The notes below the pieces were generated by a model. It was given only the letters and a program-made list of their open reading frames with translations. It was not told the DNA's origin and did not search any database. From the NCBI GenBank assembly GCA_030612705.1, contig JAUWNI010000010.1, forward strand, positions 1 through 52,475: a DNA stretch of 52,475 nucleotides, read 5' to 3'. A program made the position numbers and the translations under genes. The stretch is from Phycisphaerae bacterium (GTDB taxonomy: Bacteria > Planctomycetota > Phycisphaerae > UBA1845 > Fen-1342). This document shows positions 8,539 to 16,820 of this stretch, piece after piece (position 1 is the stretch's first letter; every line of letters begins with the position of its first letter).

Positions 8539-9855
8539 TTATCTGGTTGTAGCGTTCGCTTGCGCTCGGGGCTCTGATTTGGCTGCTCGTGCCGAGAATG
8601 TTGCGAAGATGGCCACAACGCCCCAGAGGATGACAACTGACAGCAACTGCGCCCCCGCCGCCCGCGCCGCCGGCCATGTCAGCAGCAGCGCGCATGCCAG
8701 CCAAACCAGCATCGCAATCAAGCTCGTCCGGCACGGCCGCTTCGTTTCGCGATCCACTCGTTCGCCCCGGTCCGTCACCAGCGCCAGCGGCCAATACGCC
8801 AGCGGCAGGTAGTGCGTCCACAGCAGCGGCGACGCGATCAACATCAGGCAACACCACACGCCGAACTGGGCTCGTAGCGCAAAGCCCGCCGTCTCGTCGG
8901 CGGGAGGCCACGGCTTCGCCCCGCGCAGACTCACCCCCACACTGACGCCGACAAATACCATCATCAACGCGACGTATATCCACCAGATTGCATCAAGCGG
9001 CAGATTAGCGAAGTTCACATATAGCTTCCGGCTCGCGTCGTCGCTCGGGTCGCCGTTGACGGGTGAGAGCAGCCGCCGCAGCACGATCGGTAGTGCGTTG
9101 TTGGAATACTTCGCTTTTCGCGGCTTCTCGGCGAGGATGGTCGTCTTGGCGGCATGGTCACCAAACGCGCGTTTTTCAAAGGCGCGGTGCTGTGCAATTG
9201 TCTCCTTGAATCCGATCCCCGCCAACGTCAGCCCGAAACCGAGCACGACAAATACGACCATCGCAGTGCCGGCGACTCGCCAGCGGCGTTTGAGCAGAAA
9301 AAAAACGATCAGCACGGCCGGCAACAGCTTGATCAGTGTGGCCAGTCCCAAAGCAGCCCCCGCCGTCCATTCATGTCCACGTTCGACTAGAAACCACGTG
9401 GTCACCACCAGAAACAGCAGGAGCAAACCAACCTGCCCCAGAACGCCGCACGAATGCACGTATGCCGCCGCCAGCACGATTGCCGCCAGCGTGGCCTTGC
9501 GTGGCCGCGGTCCCAGCCCGCCGTTCAGCAGTGATTCGACGAGTGTCACCGTCAGTGCAAACAACCCGAACGATAGCAGCGTAAACGCCACTATCGCCAC
9601 GCGCAGCGGCAGAAAGCTCCACGGCGTCATAAAGACCGTGAAGAACGGTAAATAATTGTGCACCCCCAACTCGCTGCTGATTTGGCCGGTCTGACGAAAG
9701 TGCCGGGCCGTCTCCCAGAAATCGCGGAAGTCACTCGTGCTCTCGGCCCGTAAAACCACAACTACGCAAATGATGGCGGTGTAGACAACACCCGCAACGA
9801 TCAACGGCACCCAACCGCGGTAGTCAGCTCGATCGTCGGGGGCCGGCGCAATCAT
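8539..9855 (-). CDS. Multi-pass membrane glycosyltransferase, GT87 (DUF2029)-like
   Basis: 438 residues from ATG at 9855, only two bases after the stop of the upstream gene; this and the loss of membrane-protein character further upstream fix the start. There are nine or more hydrophobic helices. Between the first two lies SDFRDFWETARHFRQTGQ, in the position where GT-C enzymes of the GT87 group keep their first acidic loop. ATLIKLLPAVLIVFFLLKRR is a typical 'K-x-P' helix of this family. It probably transfers sugars from polyprenyl-phosphate donors at the outer face of the membrane. The adjacent Dpm1-like gene, which would make such donors, supports this. The C-terminal 20 residues are hydrophilic (ARAAKSEPRAQANATTR). 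Acceptor unknown. Confidence 0.78.
   Translation of the reverse strand: MIAPAPDDRADYRGWVPLIVAGVVYTAIICVVVVLRAESTSDFRDFWETARHFRQTGQISSELGVHNYLPFFTVFMTPWSFLPLRVAIVAFTLLSFGLFALTVTLVESLLNGGLGPRPRKATLAAIVLAAAYVHSCGVLGQVGLLLLFLVVTTWFLVERGHEWTAGAALGLATLIKLLPAVLIVFFLLKRRWRVAGTAMVVFVVLGFGLTLAGIGFKETIAQHRAFEKRAFGDHAAKTTILAEKPRKAKYSNNALPIVLRRLLSPVNGDPSDDASRKLYVNFANLPLDAIWWIYVALMMVFVGVSVGVSLRGAKPWPPADETAGFALRAQFGVWCCLMLIASPLLWTHYLPLAYWPLALVTDRGERVDRETKRPCRTSLIAMLVWLACALLLTWPAARAAGAQLLSVVILWGVVAIFATFSARAAKSEPRAQANATTR
8557..8582 (+). repeat. Dispersed repeat, GCGCTCGGGGCTCTGATT family
   Basis: It reads CGCTTGCGCTCGGGGCTCTG followed by ATTTGG and covers the last codons of the GT87-like gene, so the C-terminal tail of that protein appears to be encoded by repeat DNA. 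Other copies: 1450-1472, 24965-24989 and 44623-44642. Confidence 0.55.
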
Positions 9856-9857
9856 TC

Positions 9858-10574
9858 CTATTTCTTCTCGTGGCCAAACAGAGCGCAGGCGTACAGCCGC
9901 CGGAGGTGACGCAAGTAACGCAGTTGCTCGGCGAGGTTGAGCTTGGTTTGTCCCGCCGAGCGGTCGGCAAACGTGATCGGGACTTCGACGACATGCTTCC
10001 ACCCGTGCCGCACGATCAGCTCGAGCGCGATCTTGTAACCCACCGGGTCGAGCCGATCGAGCTGCAACTCACGACGGCGAACGCAAAAGAACCCCGCCAT
10101 CATGTCCTTTGCGCTCGTCAGCGGCCGGGCCATCATCCGGGCCACCCAACTATTCAAACGCCGATGCAGCGGCCAGTGCAGATCGACCTTCCCACCGGGG
10201 ACAAATCGACTGCCGATTACCATCTCGACTTGCGGATCGCGCATCGCCTCCAGCAGTTTTGGGATCGCCTCCGGCGGGTGTGAAAGGTCCGCGTCCATCG
10301 CGACACACAACTCGCCCCGCGCTTCGCGCAGGCCGCGGATCACCGCGGTTGCCAGACCGCGTTCATCATGCCGTATAAGACACCGGACGGGATATTTCTC
10401 GGACAGCTCTTCCGCGACGGCCGCCGTCCCGTCCGGCGAGTTGTCGTCCACGATCAGCAGTTCGGCGGTATCGGGTTCGAGCGTGGCGAAGATGCGCTCC
10501 GTCAGCGGCGCGAGGTTGTCCCGCTCATTGTACGTCGGCACGACGATGCTGATTGGAAGATCAGGTGTTGCCAT
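9858..10574 (-). CDS. Polyprenyl-phosphate mannosyltransferase-like GT2 (Dpm1 type)
   Basis: 238 residues. Standard GT-A fold motifs are present: ISIVVPTYNERDNL at the N-terminus, ELLIVDDNSPDGT (nucleotide site), AMDADLSHPPE (the DxD-type metal site), GSRFVPGGK and FADRSAGQTKLN. This set is typical of soluble Dpm1/Ppm1 enzymes, which make polyprenyl-phosphate-mannose or -glucose from a nucleotide sugar. It lacks the C-terminal membrane helices found in some relatives. The next gene starts two bases after its stop, so the two are surely co-translated, and the product likely feeds that GT-C enzyme. The start ATG at 10574 has a weak ribosome site. Confidence 0.87.
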   Translation of the reverse strand: MATPDLPISIVVPTYNERDNLAPLTERIFATLEPDTAELLIVDDNSPDGTAAVAEELSEKYPVRCLIRHDERGLATAVIRGLREARGELCVAMDADLSHPPEAIPKLLEAMRDPQVEMVIGSRFVPGGKVDLHWPLHRRLNSWVARMMARPLTSAKDMMAGFFCVRRRELQLDRLDPVGYKIALELIVRHGWKHVVEVPITFADRSAGQTKLNLAEQLRYLRHLRRLYACALFGHEKK

Positions 10575-10613
10575 CGAGCAAAATGAGCCGTAGCGGCCGA
10601 CACTGTCAAAGGG

Positions 10614-11315
10614 TTAATCCGTAAACTCGAAGCGAACAATCGAGTAGATCGCGTTGAGCCCGTCGCGCCAGCCGATTTTCTTTCCTTCCGCGTACGAGCG
10701 GCCCTCGTAACTGATGCCGACCTCGTAGATCCGCCAATTTCCCTTGGCAATCTTCGCGGTCACCTCCGGCTCAACGCCGAACCGGTTGCTCTTGATCTCG
10801 ATGCCCTTGATGACCTCGGCCTTGAAGACTTTGTAACAGGTTTCCATGTCGGTCAGGTTCAGGTTGGTGAAGAAGTTGCTCAGCAGCGTGAGGAACTTGT
10901 TCGCGTGCGTGTGCCAGAAGCTCAGCACGCGGTTCTCGTTGCCGCGGAGATACCGCGAGCCGTAGACCACGTCCGCCCGCCCGTCGAGAATCGGCTTGAG
11001 CAGCTTCGGGTAGTCATTGGGGTCGTATTCGAGGTCGGCGTCCTGGACGATGACGATGTCGCCCCGGACTTCACGATAGCCGGTCCGCAACGCCGCCCCC
11101 TTACCCTGGTTCACCCGGTGCTGGATCACGCGGATGGTTGCGTTGGTGAACTCCTGTTCGAGTTGGGGATACAACTCGCGTGTTCCGTCGGTTGAACAGT
11201 CGTCCACCAGCACCAGCTCGCGGTCAATCTCAAGCGGGACGTTCAGTACCCGTCGAATGATCTCGAAAAGCGTGTCCCGTTCGTTATAAACCGGGATTAC
11301 GACGGATAGCAGCAT
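10614..11315 (-). CDS. GT2 family glycosyltransferase
   Basis: 233 residues from ATG at 11315, with GAGG upstream. N-terminal [15 protein letters not shown], then [43 protein letters not shown] (DxD motif), YGSRYLRG and the acceptor-side [18 protein letters not shown]. The GT-A fold is complete and the protein is cytosolic, like the DPM/GtrB group without membrane helices. It lies 39 bases upstream of the Dpm1-like gene on the same strand, so three glycosyltransferases form one cluster. Donor and acceptor cannot be told from sequence. It differs from its neighbour in the acceptor region, so they are not recent duplicates. Confidence 0.86.
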   Translation of the reverse strand: MLLSVVIPVYNERDTLFEIIRRVLNVPLEIDRELVLVDDCSTDGTRELYPQLEQEFTNATIRVIQHRVNQGKGAALRTGYREVRGDIVIVQDADLEYDPNDYPKLLKPILDGRADVVYGSRYLRGNENRVLSFWHTHANKFLTLLSNFFTNLNLTDMETCYKVFKAEVIKGIEIKSNRFGVEPEVTAKIAKGNWRIYEVGISYEGRSYAEGKKIGWRDGLNAIYSIVRFEFTD

Positions 11316-11385
11316 TGCGATACAATTCCTCGGTCAACCCCGATTGAAACGCGGATGTCCCGCACCGCTCGTGTCGCACGGGGGT

Positions 11386-11892
11386 TCACGCGGTTGCCAG
11401 CAATAGCGGGTACTGCCCCGCGTTCGGCGACCGTACCGCCTCGCGAATCTGCGACCGCAACGTGCGGATCGGCAGACGCCACAGACGCCGCGCCAACGGT
11501 GAGACGCCGTTCAACTCGTCGCGCGGCTCGGCCAGTGCGTCGAGCAGACGCCGTTCCTTGTAATGGCGATCGAATTCGGGTCGCCGAAACTCCTCCCAGG
11601 TATCCAGCAGTACCGGCAGCAACTCGGTTGCCGGCCGATTCACCCAGTTCAATCCCGAGAAGACCAGCAGGGCGGCGGATTCCAGCGCCGGCTCGGCGTG
11701 ATGGGCAATCATCATGTGCCGCACGGCCCGCGCACCGTGCCCACGGTCAAAACACTGGCACGCCAACAGGTAATGACTCAGCGAGCAGCGTGGCTCGTTT
11801 TTCAGGCGCTGCCGTAGCCACTCGGCAAACTCTGCCGCCGAGCGCTCCCCGCGAGCCGTCACAATCGTATTGAGCGTACGGATATCCATCAT
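11386..11892 (-). CDS. Hypothetical helical protein upstream of the glycosyltransferases
   Basis: 168 residues if the ATG at 11892 is used; a GTG four codons upstream and a second ATG at 11889 are possible. It is helix-rich, with segments such as SAAEFAEWLRQRLKNE and SHYLLACQCFDRGHGARAV that resemble degenerate TPR helices, and a basic C-terminal half (RRLWRLPIRTLRSQIRE). No signal peptide, membrane segment or known catalytic motif. It lies 70 bases before the GT2 gene on the same strand and may be transcribed with it. I do not recognise the family. Confidence 0.6.
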   Translation of the reverse strand: MMDIRTLNTIVTARGERSAAEFAEWLRQRLKNEPRCSLSHYLLACQCFDRGHGARAVRHMMIAHHAEPALESAALLVFSGLNWVNRPATELLPVLLDTWEEFRRPEFDRHYKERRLLDALAEPRDELNGVSPLARRLWRLPIRTLRSQIREAVRSPNAGQYPLLLATA

Positions 11893-12007
11893 CCGACAGA
11901 CCACGCCGTCCTGGCCAAACCCAGCATGTGCACGCTAATTCCGTCGGCGTGAATCGTCAACCGTCGTCCGAGGTGTCGATTTCGACGACAAGCGCTCACC
12001 AAACAGC

Positions 12008-12183
12008 GGGGAGGGCAAGGCTCTGCCTTGCGTTCACCAAACGAGCAAAACTGGAGCTTTGCACTCCCCGGCATCCGGTGATAGTAGCCGGCCGGGTGCC
12101 ACGGGCAAGCTCAGCTTGCCCGTGCTCTCCCGGACAACACACGGGCAACCAAAGGTTGTCCCCCGGCATCCGGCGATAGTAGC
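12008..12183. repeat. Palindromic repeat cluster (GGGGAG...CTCCCC element and hairpins)
   Basis: 12008-12069 begins GGGGAGGGCAAGGC and ends GAGCTTTGCACTCCCC. It has two internal hairpins and a second copy at 29397-29458. 12100-12124 is a strong hairpin (CACGGGCAAGCT and its complement). The words CGGCATCCGG(T/C)GATAGTAGC bracket the rest, at 12069-12088 and 12164-12183. No gene is seen in 11893-12188. Confidence 0.6.
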
Positions 12184-12188
12184 TTCAT

Positions 12189-13139
12189 CTACTTCGCGTC
12201 ATCCGGAGTAATCTCGGTCGGCTTCGGCGGCTCGGCCAGCCGCTCAGACCACGCACACAGCTTGGCCGTCGGCTTCTGGTAGGCCGAGAGAAGCAATGGT
12301 CGCAATGCCTCCGGGTGCGTTTGGCCCGCCGTCAGCAGGAAGTCGGTCACTTGACGGACGGTTTCCGGCTTGGCTTTCGGCGACTGGATCACCAGCATTC
12401 CCGGCACGGGTATCGTCCGCGCGATCATCCGCAGCCTGTCGCGGGCCGGTTCGCCCTCGACATCCGAGCTCTGTTCGAACTCATCGAATGCGACCTCGTC
12501 GATAAAGCCGGCGTCGAAATCGCCGTTCTGCACCGCCAGCGCAATCTCGCGCATGTTCGAGAAATGCTTCAGCGAGCCCGGCATCGGCAGCAGCGAAAGC
12601 GACAGATCCTTTTTCTGAATACCATGCTCACCCAGCAGAACCAATCCGGCGTGATGCGTGCGGGCGTCGTTCCGCGGCCCGAACGCCACCTTCTTGCCCC
12701 GCAACTTCGATACGTCGTCGATCTCGGAGTCGGCGGCTACAACCAGAACAGCGCTATGAGCCACTTGCCCCGACTCATCCACGCCCGCTGCCAGAATCTC
12801 GAAACGCTCCCGATCGTTCAATTCGGCGTAACATGCCGGCGTGACGATCGCAAAGTCGTGGAAGCCCAGCTTCAGATTGGGTTCGAGCTGAATCGGAAAA
12901 CACAGGTCGAAACGAACGGGACGATCGATGGTCTCGCCCATCGCCATGCGCAGCTTTTCGTGCGGCGTAAACGGGTCGAGCACGCCCGGCTGAGCCACCA
13001 GCGCGACCACGACAGGCTTTTTGCTCAGCCCGAAGAGACTCAGAAAGCTGGCCCCCCCGGCGCCGCGATGGCACCCTGCTTGAGCAAAGAGCAATCCGAC
13101 AATCAACGGCGCTGTTGCACACAACAGTCTGGGGCGCAT
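12189..13139 (-). CDS. PhnD-like periplasmic binding lipoprotein
   Basis: 316 residues. ATG at 13139 is chosen because AGGAGG lies seven bases upstream and the protein then begins with a lipoprotein signal ending LLFAQAGC. The mature part matches the PhnD/phosphonate-binding fold: VALVAQPGVLDPFTPHEKL near the N-terminus, DFAIVTPACYAELN, KLRGKKVAFGPRNDARTH (the hinge motif of the family) and FDAGFIDEVAFDEF. Such proteins bind phosphate, phosphite or phosphonate for ABC importers, but some are sensors or of unknown ligand. No permease or ATPase gene is nearby, so transport is not supported by context. The C-terminal tail is Pro-rich. Confidence 0.75.
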   Translation of the reverse strand: MRPRLLCATAPLIVGLLFAQAGCHRGAGGASFLSLFGLSKKPVVVALVAQPGVLDPFTPHEKLRMAMGETIDRPVRFDLCFPIQLEPNLKLGFHDFAIVTPACYAELNDRERFEILAAGVDESGQVAHSAVLVVAADSEIDDVSKLRGKKVAFGPRNDARTHHAGLVLLGEHGIQKKDLSLSLLPMPGSLKHFSNMREIALAVQNGDFDAGFIDEVAFDEFEQSSDVEGEPARDRLRMIARTIPVPGMLVIQSPKAKPETVRQVTDFLLTAGQTHPEALRPLLLSAYQKPTAKLCAWSERLAEPPKPTEITPDDAK

Positions 13140-13272
13140 CGTAATCCTCCTTGAAGTTTGCCCATTATGTCCGAGCAGCGATCTACTTGCCATCGCCGCG
13201 GGCCGAAAACCCGGCCGGCCGATCCGTCGGCCACCAAATACCTTATCGGTCATCAAGGTCATCGTGACATTG

Positions 13273-14241
13273 CTAATCGATCAACTCCTCACGGTCGAAG
13301 ACCGGACCGTCCGAGCAGGTCAGTGCCCAGCGCCGGCCCTCGGCTTTTGATTCATCACGCACCCGCACGACGCATGACAGGCAAGTGCCCAGACCACAGC
13401 CCATCTTTCGCTCGATGCACAATTGACAGCTCAGCCCAAGCTCGCGTGTCATTTGCGATACCGCTTTGAGCATCCCCTCCGGTCCGCAGGCGAATACAAC
13501 ACCGTCGACTCGCGATTGGTTTCCTCGATCCGCGTGCCATTTCCGCAGCGCGTCCGTCACGACGCCGCGCATCCCCAGCGACCCGTCGTCCGTCGTAATC
13601 ACCGCCGGAAACCGCGCGGAGCCGGCTAATTCCGCACACGGCAGTGGTTTGCCGTCCGTCGCCGGCTCACTCAGCAGTCGTATCGGCAACAGATCACGCG
13701 TCGTCGCGCCGAAGATCGCCGTTGCGTCTCGCCGTTTCAACTCATCCAATCGCCGAGCGAGATAAACCAGAGGGGGAATGCCCACACCCCCGCCGACGAG
13801 CACCAGCGGCAGGTCGTCAGACGGAATTCTGAACCCGTGTCCGAGCGGCCCGGTAGCATTGAGCGCCTCTCCCGGCGTAAGCCGTTCGAGCCACGCCGTC
13901 CCCGGCCCCACGGTTCGTGAAATGATTACAATGTGCGTCAGGCCGTTCGCGTCACGCCATTGATCTCCGATGCTGAATGGCCGACGGAGAAAAGCCGACC
14001 GCCCGTCCCAGTTATTGCCGCTCGCAAGTGACGGGAATCCGCCCGCGGGCCATTCCACCACGCGTGGCGATGGTTCGCTCGCATCACAGCACTGTAATTG
14101 CACGAATTGTCCGGGCTCGGAGTTGGGAAAATCCGCCGTAGTGAACTCGATCGCGCGATGCTCGCGGCAAATCGCCGTGTTGGCCGCCACGCGGGCTACG
14201 CGGCCGCAGACGCGCGTCGGTTTCGATTCGGCAGTCGTCAC
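13273..14241 (-). CDS. pyrK: Dihydroorotate dehydrogenase electron-transfer subunit (PyrK-type)
   Basis: 322 residues, somewhat longer than usual for PyrK. It has a ferredoxin-reductase-like FAD domain (FLRRPFSIGD, the R-x-x-S/T flavin motif, near residue 86), an NAD-binding region (LVLVGGGVGIPPLVYLARRL; CGPEGMLKAV), and a C-terminal 2Fe-2S site: MGCGLGTCLSCVV with a fourth Cys in ALTCSDGPVF. The Cys spacing and the ending match PyrK, which passes electrons from dihydroorotate oxidation (PyrD) to NAD. pyrD is not in the window, so a related 2Fe-2S reductase cannot be excluded. Immediately upstream lies a promoter-terminator unit (14381-14618) that could be an independent small RNA or a leader for this gene. 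A possible own -10 (TACAAT) lies at 14282-14287. Confidence 0.82.
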   Translation of the reverse strand: MTTAESKPTRVCGRVARVAANTAICREHRAIEFTTADFPNSEPGQFVQLQCCDASEPSPRVVEWPAGGFPSLASGNNWDGRSAFLRRPFSIGDQWRDANGLTHIVIISRTVGPGTAWLERLTPGEALNATGPLGHGFRIPSDDLPLVLVGGGVGIPPLVYLARRLDELKRRDATAIFGATTRDLLPIRLLSEPATDGKPLPCAELAGSARFPAVITTDDGSLGMRGVVTDALRKWHADRGNQSRVDGVVFACGPEGMLKAVSQMTRELGLSCQLCIERKMGCGLGTCLSCVVRVRDESKAEGRRWALTCSDGPVFDREELID

Positions 14242-14380
14242 TCTGGTTCATCCAATCCCGAAGCAGGCACGAACTAATGTTATTGTACGCATGGACGAGT
14301 GGCAGGAAACGGTCCGCGCGATCCGTTTTTCGCCGCGCGAAGCATCGATTCCCCTGTCGATTGGGGGAAGTGCCGCCGAG

Positions 14381-14426
14381 AAAAAATTAAACTTCCGGGA
14401 CCTGACCTGACGGTCGGCCCCGGAAG
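14381..14426 (-). terminator. Rho-independent terminator
   Basis: On the minus strand CTTCCGGG pairs with CCCGGAAG (14419-14426 with 14392-14399) around an inner GACC/GGTC stem, followed directly by TTTAATTTTTT (14391 down to 14381). It is the clearest intrinsic terminator in the window. Confidence 0.75.
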
Positions 14427-14455
14427 TGCGCCACGGCTGAAACAGCCGCAAATTC

Positions 14456-14554
14456 TTAGCGGTACTTGATGCCCGCACTATACCGTATCGCCTGGAGGGT
14501 GTCCACCGTGCCAAACCAAATTGCCCTGGCGGCGAAGGAATGCCATAACTCCAT
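14456..14554 (-). CDS. Possible 32-residue small ORF inside the candidate RNA
   Basis: An ATG at 14554 opens a frame (MELWHSFAARAIWFGTVDTL...) that ends TAA at 14456, just before the hairpins and terminator. There is no clear ribosome site, and the second promoter lies inside it. It is listed only because a promoter and a terminator frame it. Confidence 0.15.
   Translation of the reverse strand: MELWHSFAARAIWFGTVDTLQAIRYSAGIKYR
14477..14505 (-). promoter_or_regulatory. Sigma-70-like promoter P2 (TGGACA-17-TATAGT)
   Basis: On the minus strand TGGACA (14500-14505) and TATAGT (14477-14482) are separated by exactly 17 bases. The predicted start is near 14470, about 90 bases before the terminator run. 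Confidence 0.5.
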
Positions 14555-14588
14555 ACCCGACAAGGAGTTGCGATCGTCTATTTCCGCG

Positions 14589-14618
14589 ATTATAATTATT
14601 CCCCCAGCCCTGTTTCAA
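14589..14618 (-). promoter_or_regulatory. Sigma-70-like promoter P1 (TTGAAA-18-TATAAT)
   Basis: On the minus strand TTGAAA (14613-14618) and a perfect TATAAT (14589-14594) are separated by 18 bases. The predicted start is near 14582. This is the best promoter match seen in the window. Confidence 0.55.
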
Positions 14619-14652
14619 CCCTGCGCGCGGGCCGGAAATCCCACTCCCCCGT

Positions 14653-14741
14653 GTAGCACAGCCGCCCCGGCTGTGACGAATTCGGCCGGTACGGAGACAG
14701 GCCGCTGCATTGTGATGACCCTGGCAATGCCCGGCCGCTAC
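14653..14741. repeat. GTAG hairpin repeat (REP-like)
   Basis: It begins GTAGCACAGCCGCCCCGGCTGTG, a hairpin preceded by GTAG, and the unit closes with GGCCGCTAC (14733-14741), the complement of a GTAGCGGCC head. It lies just downstream of the TPR gene. Confidence 0.5.
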
Positions 14742-14763
14742 ACGCTTATGTGGCGACCACGAC

Positions 14764-16386
14764 TTATGGCGTTTCGCCTTTCCATTGCGCGAGCTGTTTT
14801 CGAATGTTCTCCTCTTCGGCCAATTCCAACACCTGCGCGATGTCGAGCGCTTCGGACAGCTTCTTGATCGCGGCATCGCGTTCGCCCAGTTCCATTCGCA
14901 GTTCGGCCGTGGCGTGCAGGCAGCGGAATTGACTCAGCAGGTCGTTCCCGTCCACCAGCGACGCGTAGGCCGATTCGTATTGCCCGAGCGCCTCCCGCGG
15001 CATTGACATGCCGCGATAGATGTCCGCCAGCGTAATACGAATTGCCGGCTTGGCTTCCTCCGGCACCAGTGCGAGGCAGCGCGTCGTGGCTTCCAACGCT
15101 TCCGACCAACGTTCATGCCGTCGATACCACTGCCCCAGGAACAAACAGCCGGTCGCCTCGGTCCGGGCCGAGGCGATTATTTTTGCCGCCGCCACCGTTC
15201 GCTGGTGGGCTTTCAGTGCCAACTCGGACTCGTCCAGCCGTTCGTAAAGCAGCGCCAGCTTGTTGGTGCCGGGCGCCTCGGCGATGTGGTCTTCCAGATC
15301 GCGCAGCGTGTCCAACACACGTACCTGCCACTCGACGGCGTGGCGCAGATATTGCTCGTAAGAACGCTGCCGGGCTTCTTCCGATTGCTCGCTTTCCGGC
15401 GGCAGCGGGAGGTTTAGCCAGTAGTCGCACATATTGTTCATCGCCGCCAGTTGCCCGTACGGGTCGCTGCACTCGCGTGCGAGCTTCAGGGCGGTTTCGA
15501 ATCGGCGTCGAGCCGGCTCAAACGAACGTTCCATCATCAGTGCCAGGCCCCGCGTGAGCTCGAATTCGGCCTCCGTGACGGTATCGCCGCGGTTTGCCGC
15601 GATCAGCTTGACCTGTCTCAGATGGATATCCGCCCGTCGACGCGCTGCCGACGACGATCGCAGCTCGATCTTCGCCAGCAGCATCAGTGCCGGACAGCAG
15701 CCGGGGTCGGCCTCGACGGCCCGCGTGGCGTAATAGCCGCCGTCACGCAGGTCCTCTTTTCGCGCCGCCATCAGCGCCTTGGCGTAATACTCGAGCGCGG
15801 TAGGCGATTTGGCCGGGGGCGCGAAGATCAGTTCTTCGATCGCCTGGTCGATCCGAGACACGCCCAACTCGCCCAGCGCCCAGCGCGTCGCCTCGTCGAT
15901 CACGTCGAACAAGCGCCCCGGGCCGAGCCGGACTTGCGTCGGCTTGGCGCTCGGCTGATCCACACGGCTCAATTCCAAATCGAGTATCGACGCGTAAGGC
16001 GTGCCCGCGCACGTCCCTTTCAGCCAAAGCTTCGCCCCGCTCAGCCGAACCACGCGCGACCACTCCGCCGGCGGATCGTCGGCCTTCTCCGCCAACTCCA
16101 GCCGCGACTGGTGCGTGCGAATCGTCGGTATCACCGTCAGCCCGGGCACCCGCCGCAGACGCCACGCCAGCGTTTCGGCCACCGCGGTCGGTATCCACGC
16201 GTCCCGCGAATCGAGTTGCTCATCCGCGCGAAATCCGACGACGGCCAGCGTCGTCCAGGTCTTCGACGCATTCGATGTCGGCGCTGCCGCGTCGGACGGT
16301 TTTGTCTCCGTTGGCTGAGCCGGCGTTGGCGTAGCACTCGCTGTCAGGAAAACCACAAACGTGCAAAGACCAACAATCCTGTTCAC
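14764..16386 (-). CDS. Secreted TPR-repeat protein
   Basis: 540 residues. The start is a GTG at 16386, supported by GGGAG six bases upstream. Residues 1-23 form a signal peptide (VGLCTFVVFLTASATPTPAQ). The region up to about 180 (WTTLAVVGFRADEQLDSRDA, ETLAWRLRRVPGLTVIP) resembles the TolB-N/FlgO-like domain that often precedes TPRs in adenylate-cyclase-like and eukaryote-like signalling proteins. From about 190 to the end are TPR-like helices (ALEYYAKALMAARK, AEFELTRGLALMMERSFEPA, ATRCLALVPEEAKPA, AIKKLSEALDIAQV). It is probably a periplasmic protein-protein scaffold. Partner unknown. It is monocistronic by spacing. Confidence 0.75.
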   Translation of the reverse strand: MNRIVGLCTFVVFLTASATPTPAQPTETKPSDAAAPTSNASKTWTTLAVVGFRADEQLDSRDAWIPTAVAETLAWRLRRVPGLTVIPTIRTHQSRLELAEKADDPPAEWSRVVRLSGAKLWLKGTCAGTPYASILDLELSRVDQPSAKPTQVRLGPGRLFDVIDEATRWALGELGVSRIDQAIEELIFAPPAKSPTALEYYAKALMAARKEDLRDGGYYATRAVEADPGCCPALMLLAKIELRSSSAARRRADIHLRQVKLIAANRGDTVTEAEFELTRGLALMMERSFEPARRRFETALKLARECSDPYGQLAAMNNMCDYWLNLPLPPESEQSEEARQRSYEQYLRHAVEWQVRVLDTLRDLEDHIAEAPGTNKLALLYERLDESELALKAHQRTVAAAKIIASARTEATGCLFLGQWYRRHERWSEALEATTRCLALVPEEAKPAIRITLADIYRGMSMPREALGQYESAYASLVDGNDLLSQFRCLHATAELRMELGERDAAIKKLSEALDIAQVLELAEEENIRKQLAQWKGETP

Positions 16387-16454
16387 AACGCACTCCCAAA
16401 TGTGTTTCGCGGACTAGATTACGCCCCGCATGAGCATCGAGCAACCAGCGAAGA

Positions 16455-16700
16455 AGGGCAGGCCGTAACAGGCGAAGGGAAGTAGGGCAGGCCGTAACAA
16501 GCGAAGTTGTATCGTGATAAAGACCGCGCCCGGTAGCAAGGGAGATGTGATATCCGTGATGATGAGGCCTGCCACGCCCGACTGCAACAGCCGTCCCCGC
16601 ACGGGAAGGCAGGCCTCGCATTCTTGCGTGCGAGACGCTCACGGTTGGCGACGCCCCATTTGAATAGCAAGTTGGCAATACGACCTGCGGCCTGCCCTAC
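16455..16700. repeat. Tandem and inverted GTAGGGCAGGCC repeats
   Basis: Two 23-base units, AGGGCAGGCCGTAACA plus GGCGAAG or AGCGAAG, lie at 16455-16477 and 16484-16506 (period 29). The second is preceded by GT, giving GTAGGGCAGGCC at 16482. The inverse, GGCCTGCCCTAC, lies at 16689-16700, and further AGGCCTGCC words lie between. The spacer 16387-16820 holds these and no supported gene. Confidence 0.5.
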
Positions 16701-16820
16701 CATGATTTCGGGGCGCCACGAGCAAGCTGGGACGCGAATCGCTATCATGTCAGGCGTGGCTTTCGCGCTTGGCGCGTGTTTGATGATCGTGATCCGCGAT
16801 TGCCTCGGGAATCCGCGCAA

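Larger units (their letters stand above)
14381..14582 (-). ncRNA. Candidate small RNA or leader transcript ending in an intrinsic terminator
   Basis: Two good minus-strand promoters (14589-14618 and 14477-14505) lead into the terminator at 14381-14426, which predicts transcripts of about 200 and about 90 bases. The short form would hold a hairpin CGGCTG-TTT-CAGCCG (14435-14449) and then the terminator. It resembles neither 6S, tmRNA, RNase P nor SRP RNA as a whole. It could be an independent small RNA, the mRNA of a very short peptide, or an attenuated leader of pyrK 140 bases further on. The rest of the spacer 14242-14763 holds a GTAG hairpin repeat. Confidence 0.4.

Noticed and set aside
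12189-13139. Phosphonate ABC transporter operon
   Set aside because: Only the binding protein is present; the neighbours are PyrK and glycosyltransferase genes.
14392-14426. GGTCAGGTCCCGGAAG, similar to the conserved tip of SRP RNA
   Set aside because: The match stops after GGAAG, the following GGAAGCAGCC part is missing, and the bases are explained as the stem of an intrinsic terminator.
15451-16485. 344-codon plus-strand open frame
   Set aside because: Antisense of the TPR gene; Arg/Gln-rich and without any fold signal.
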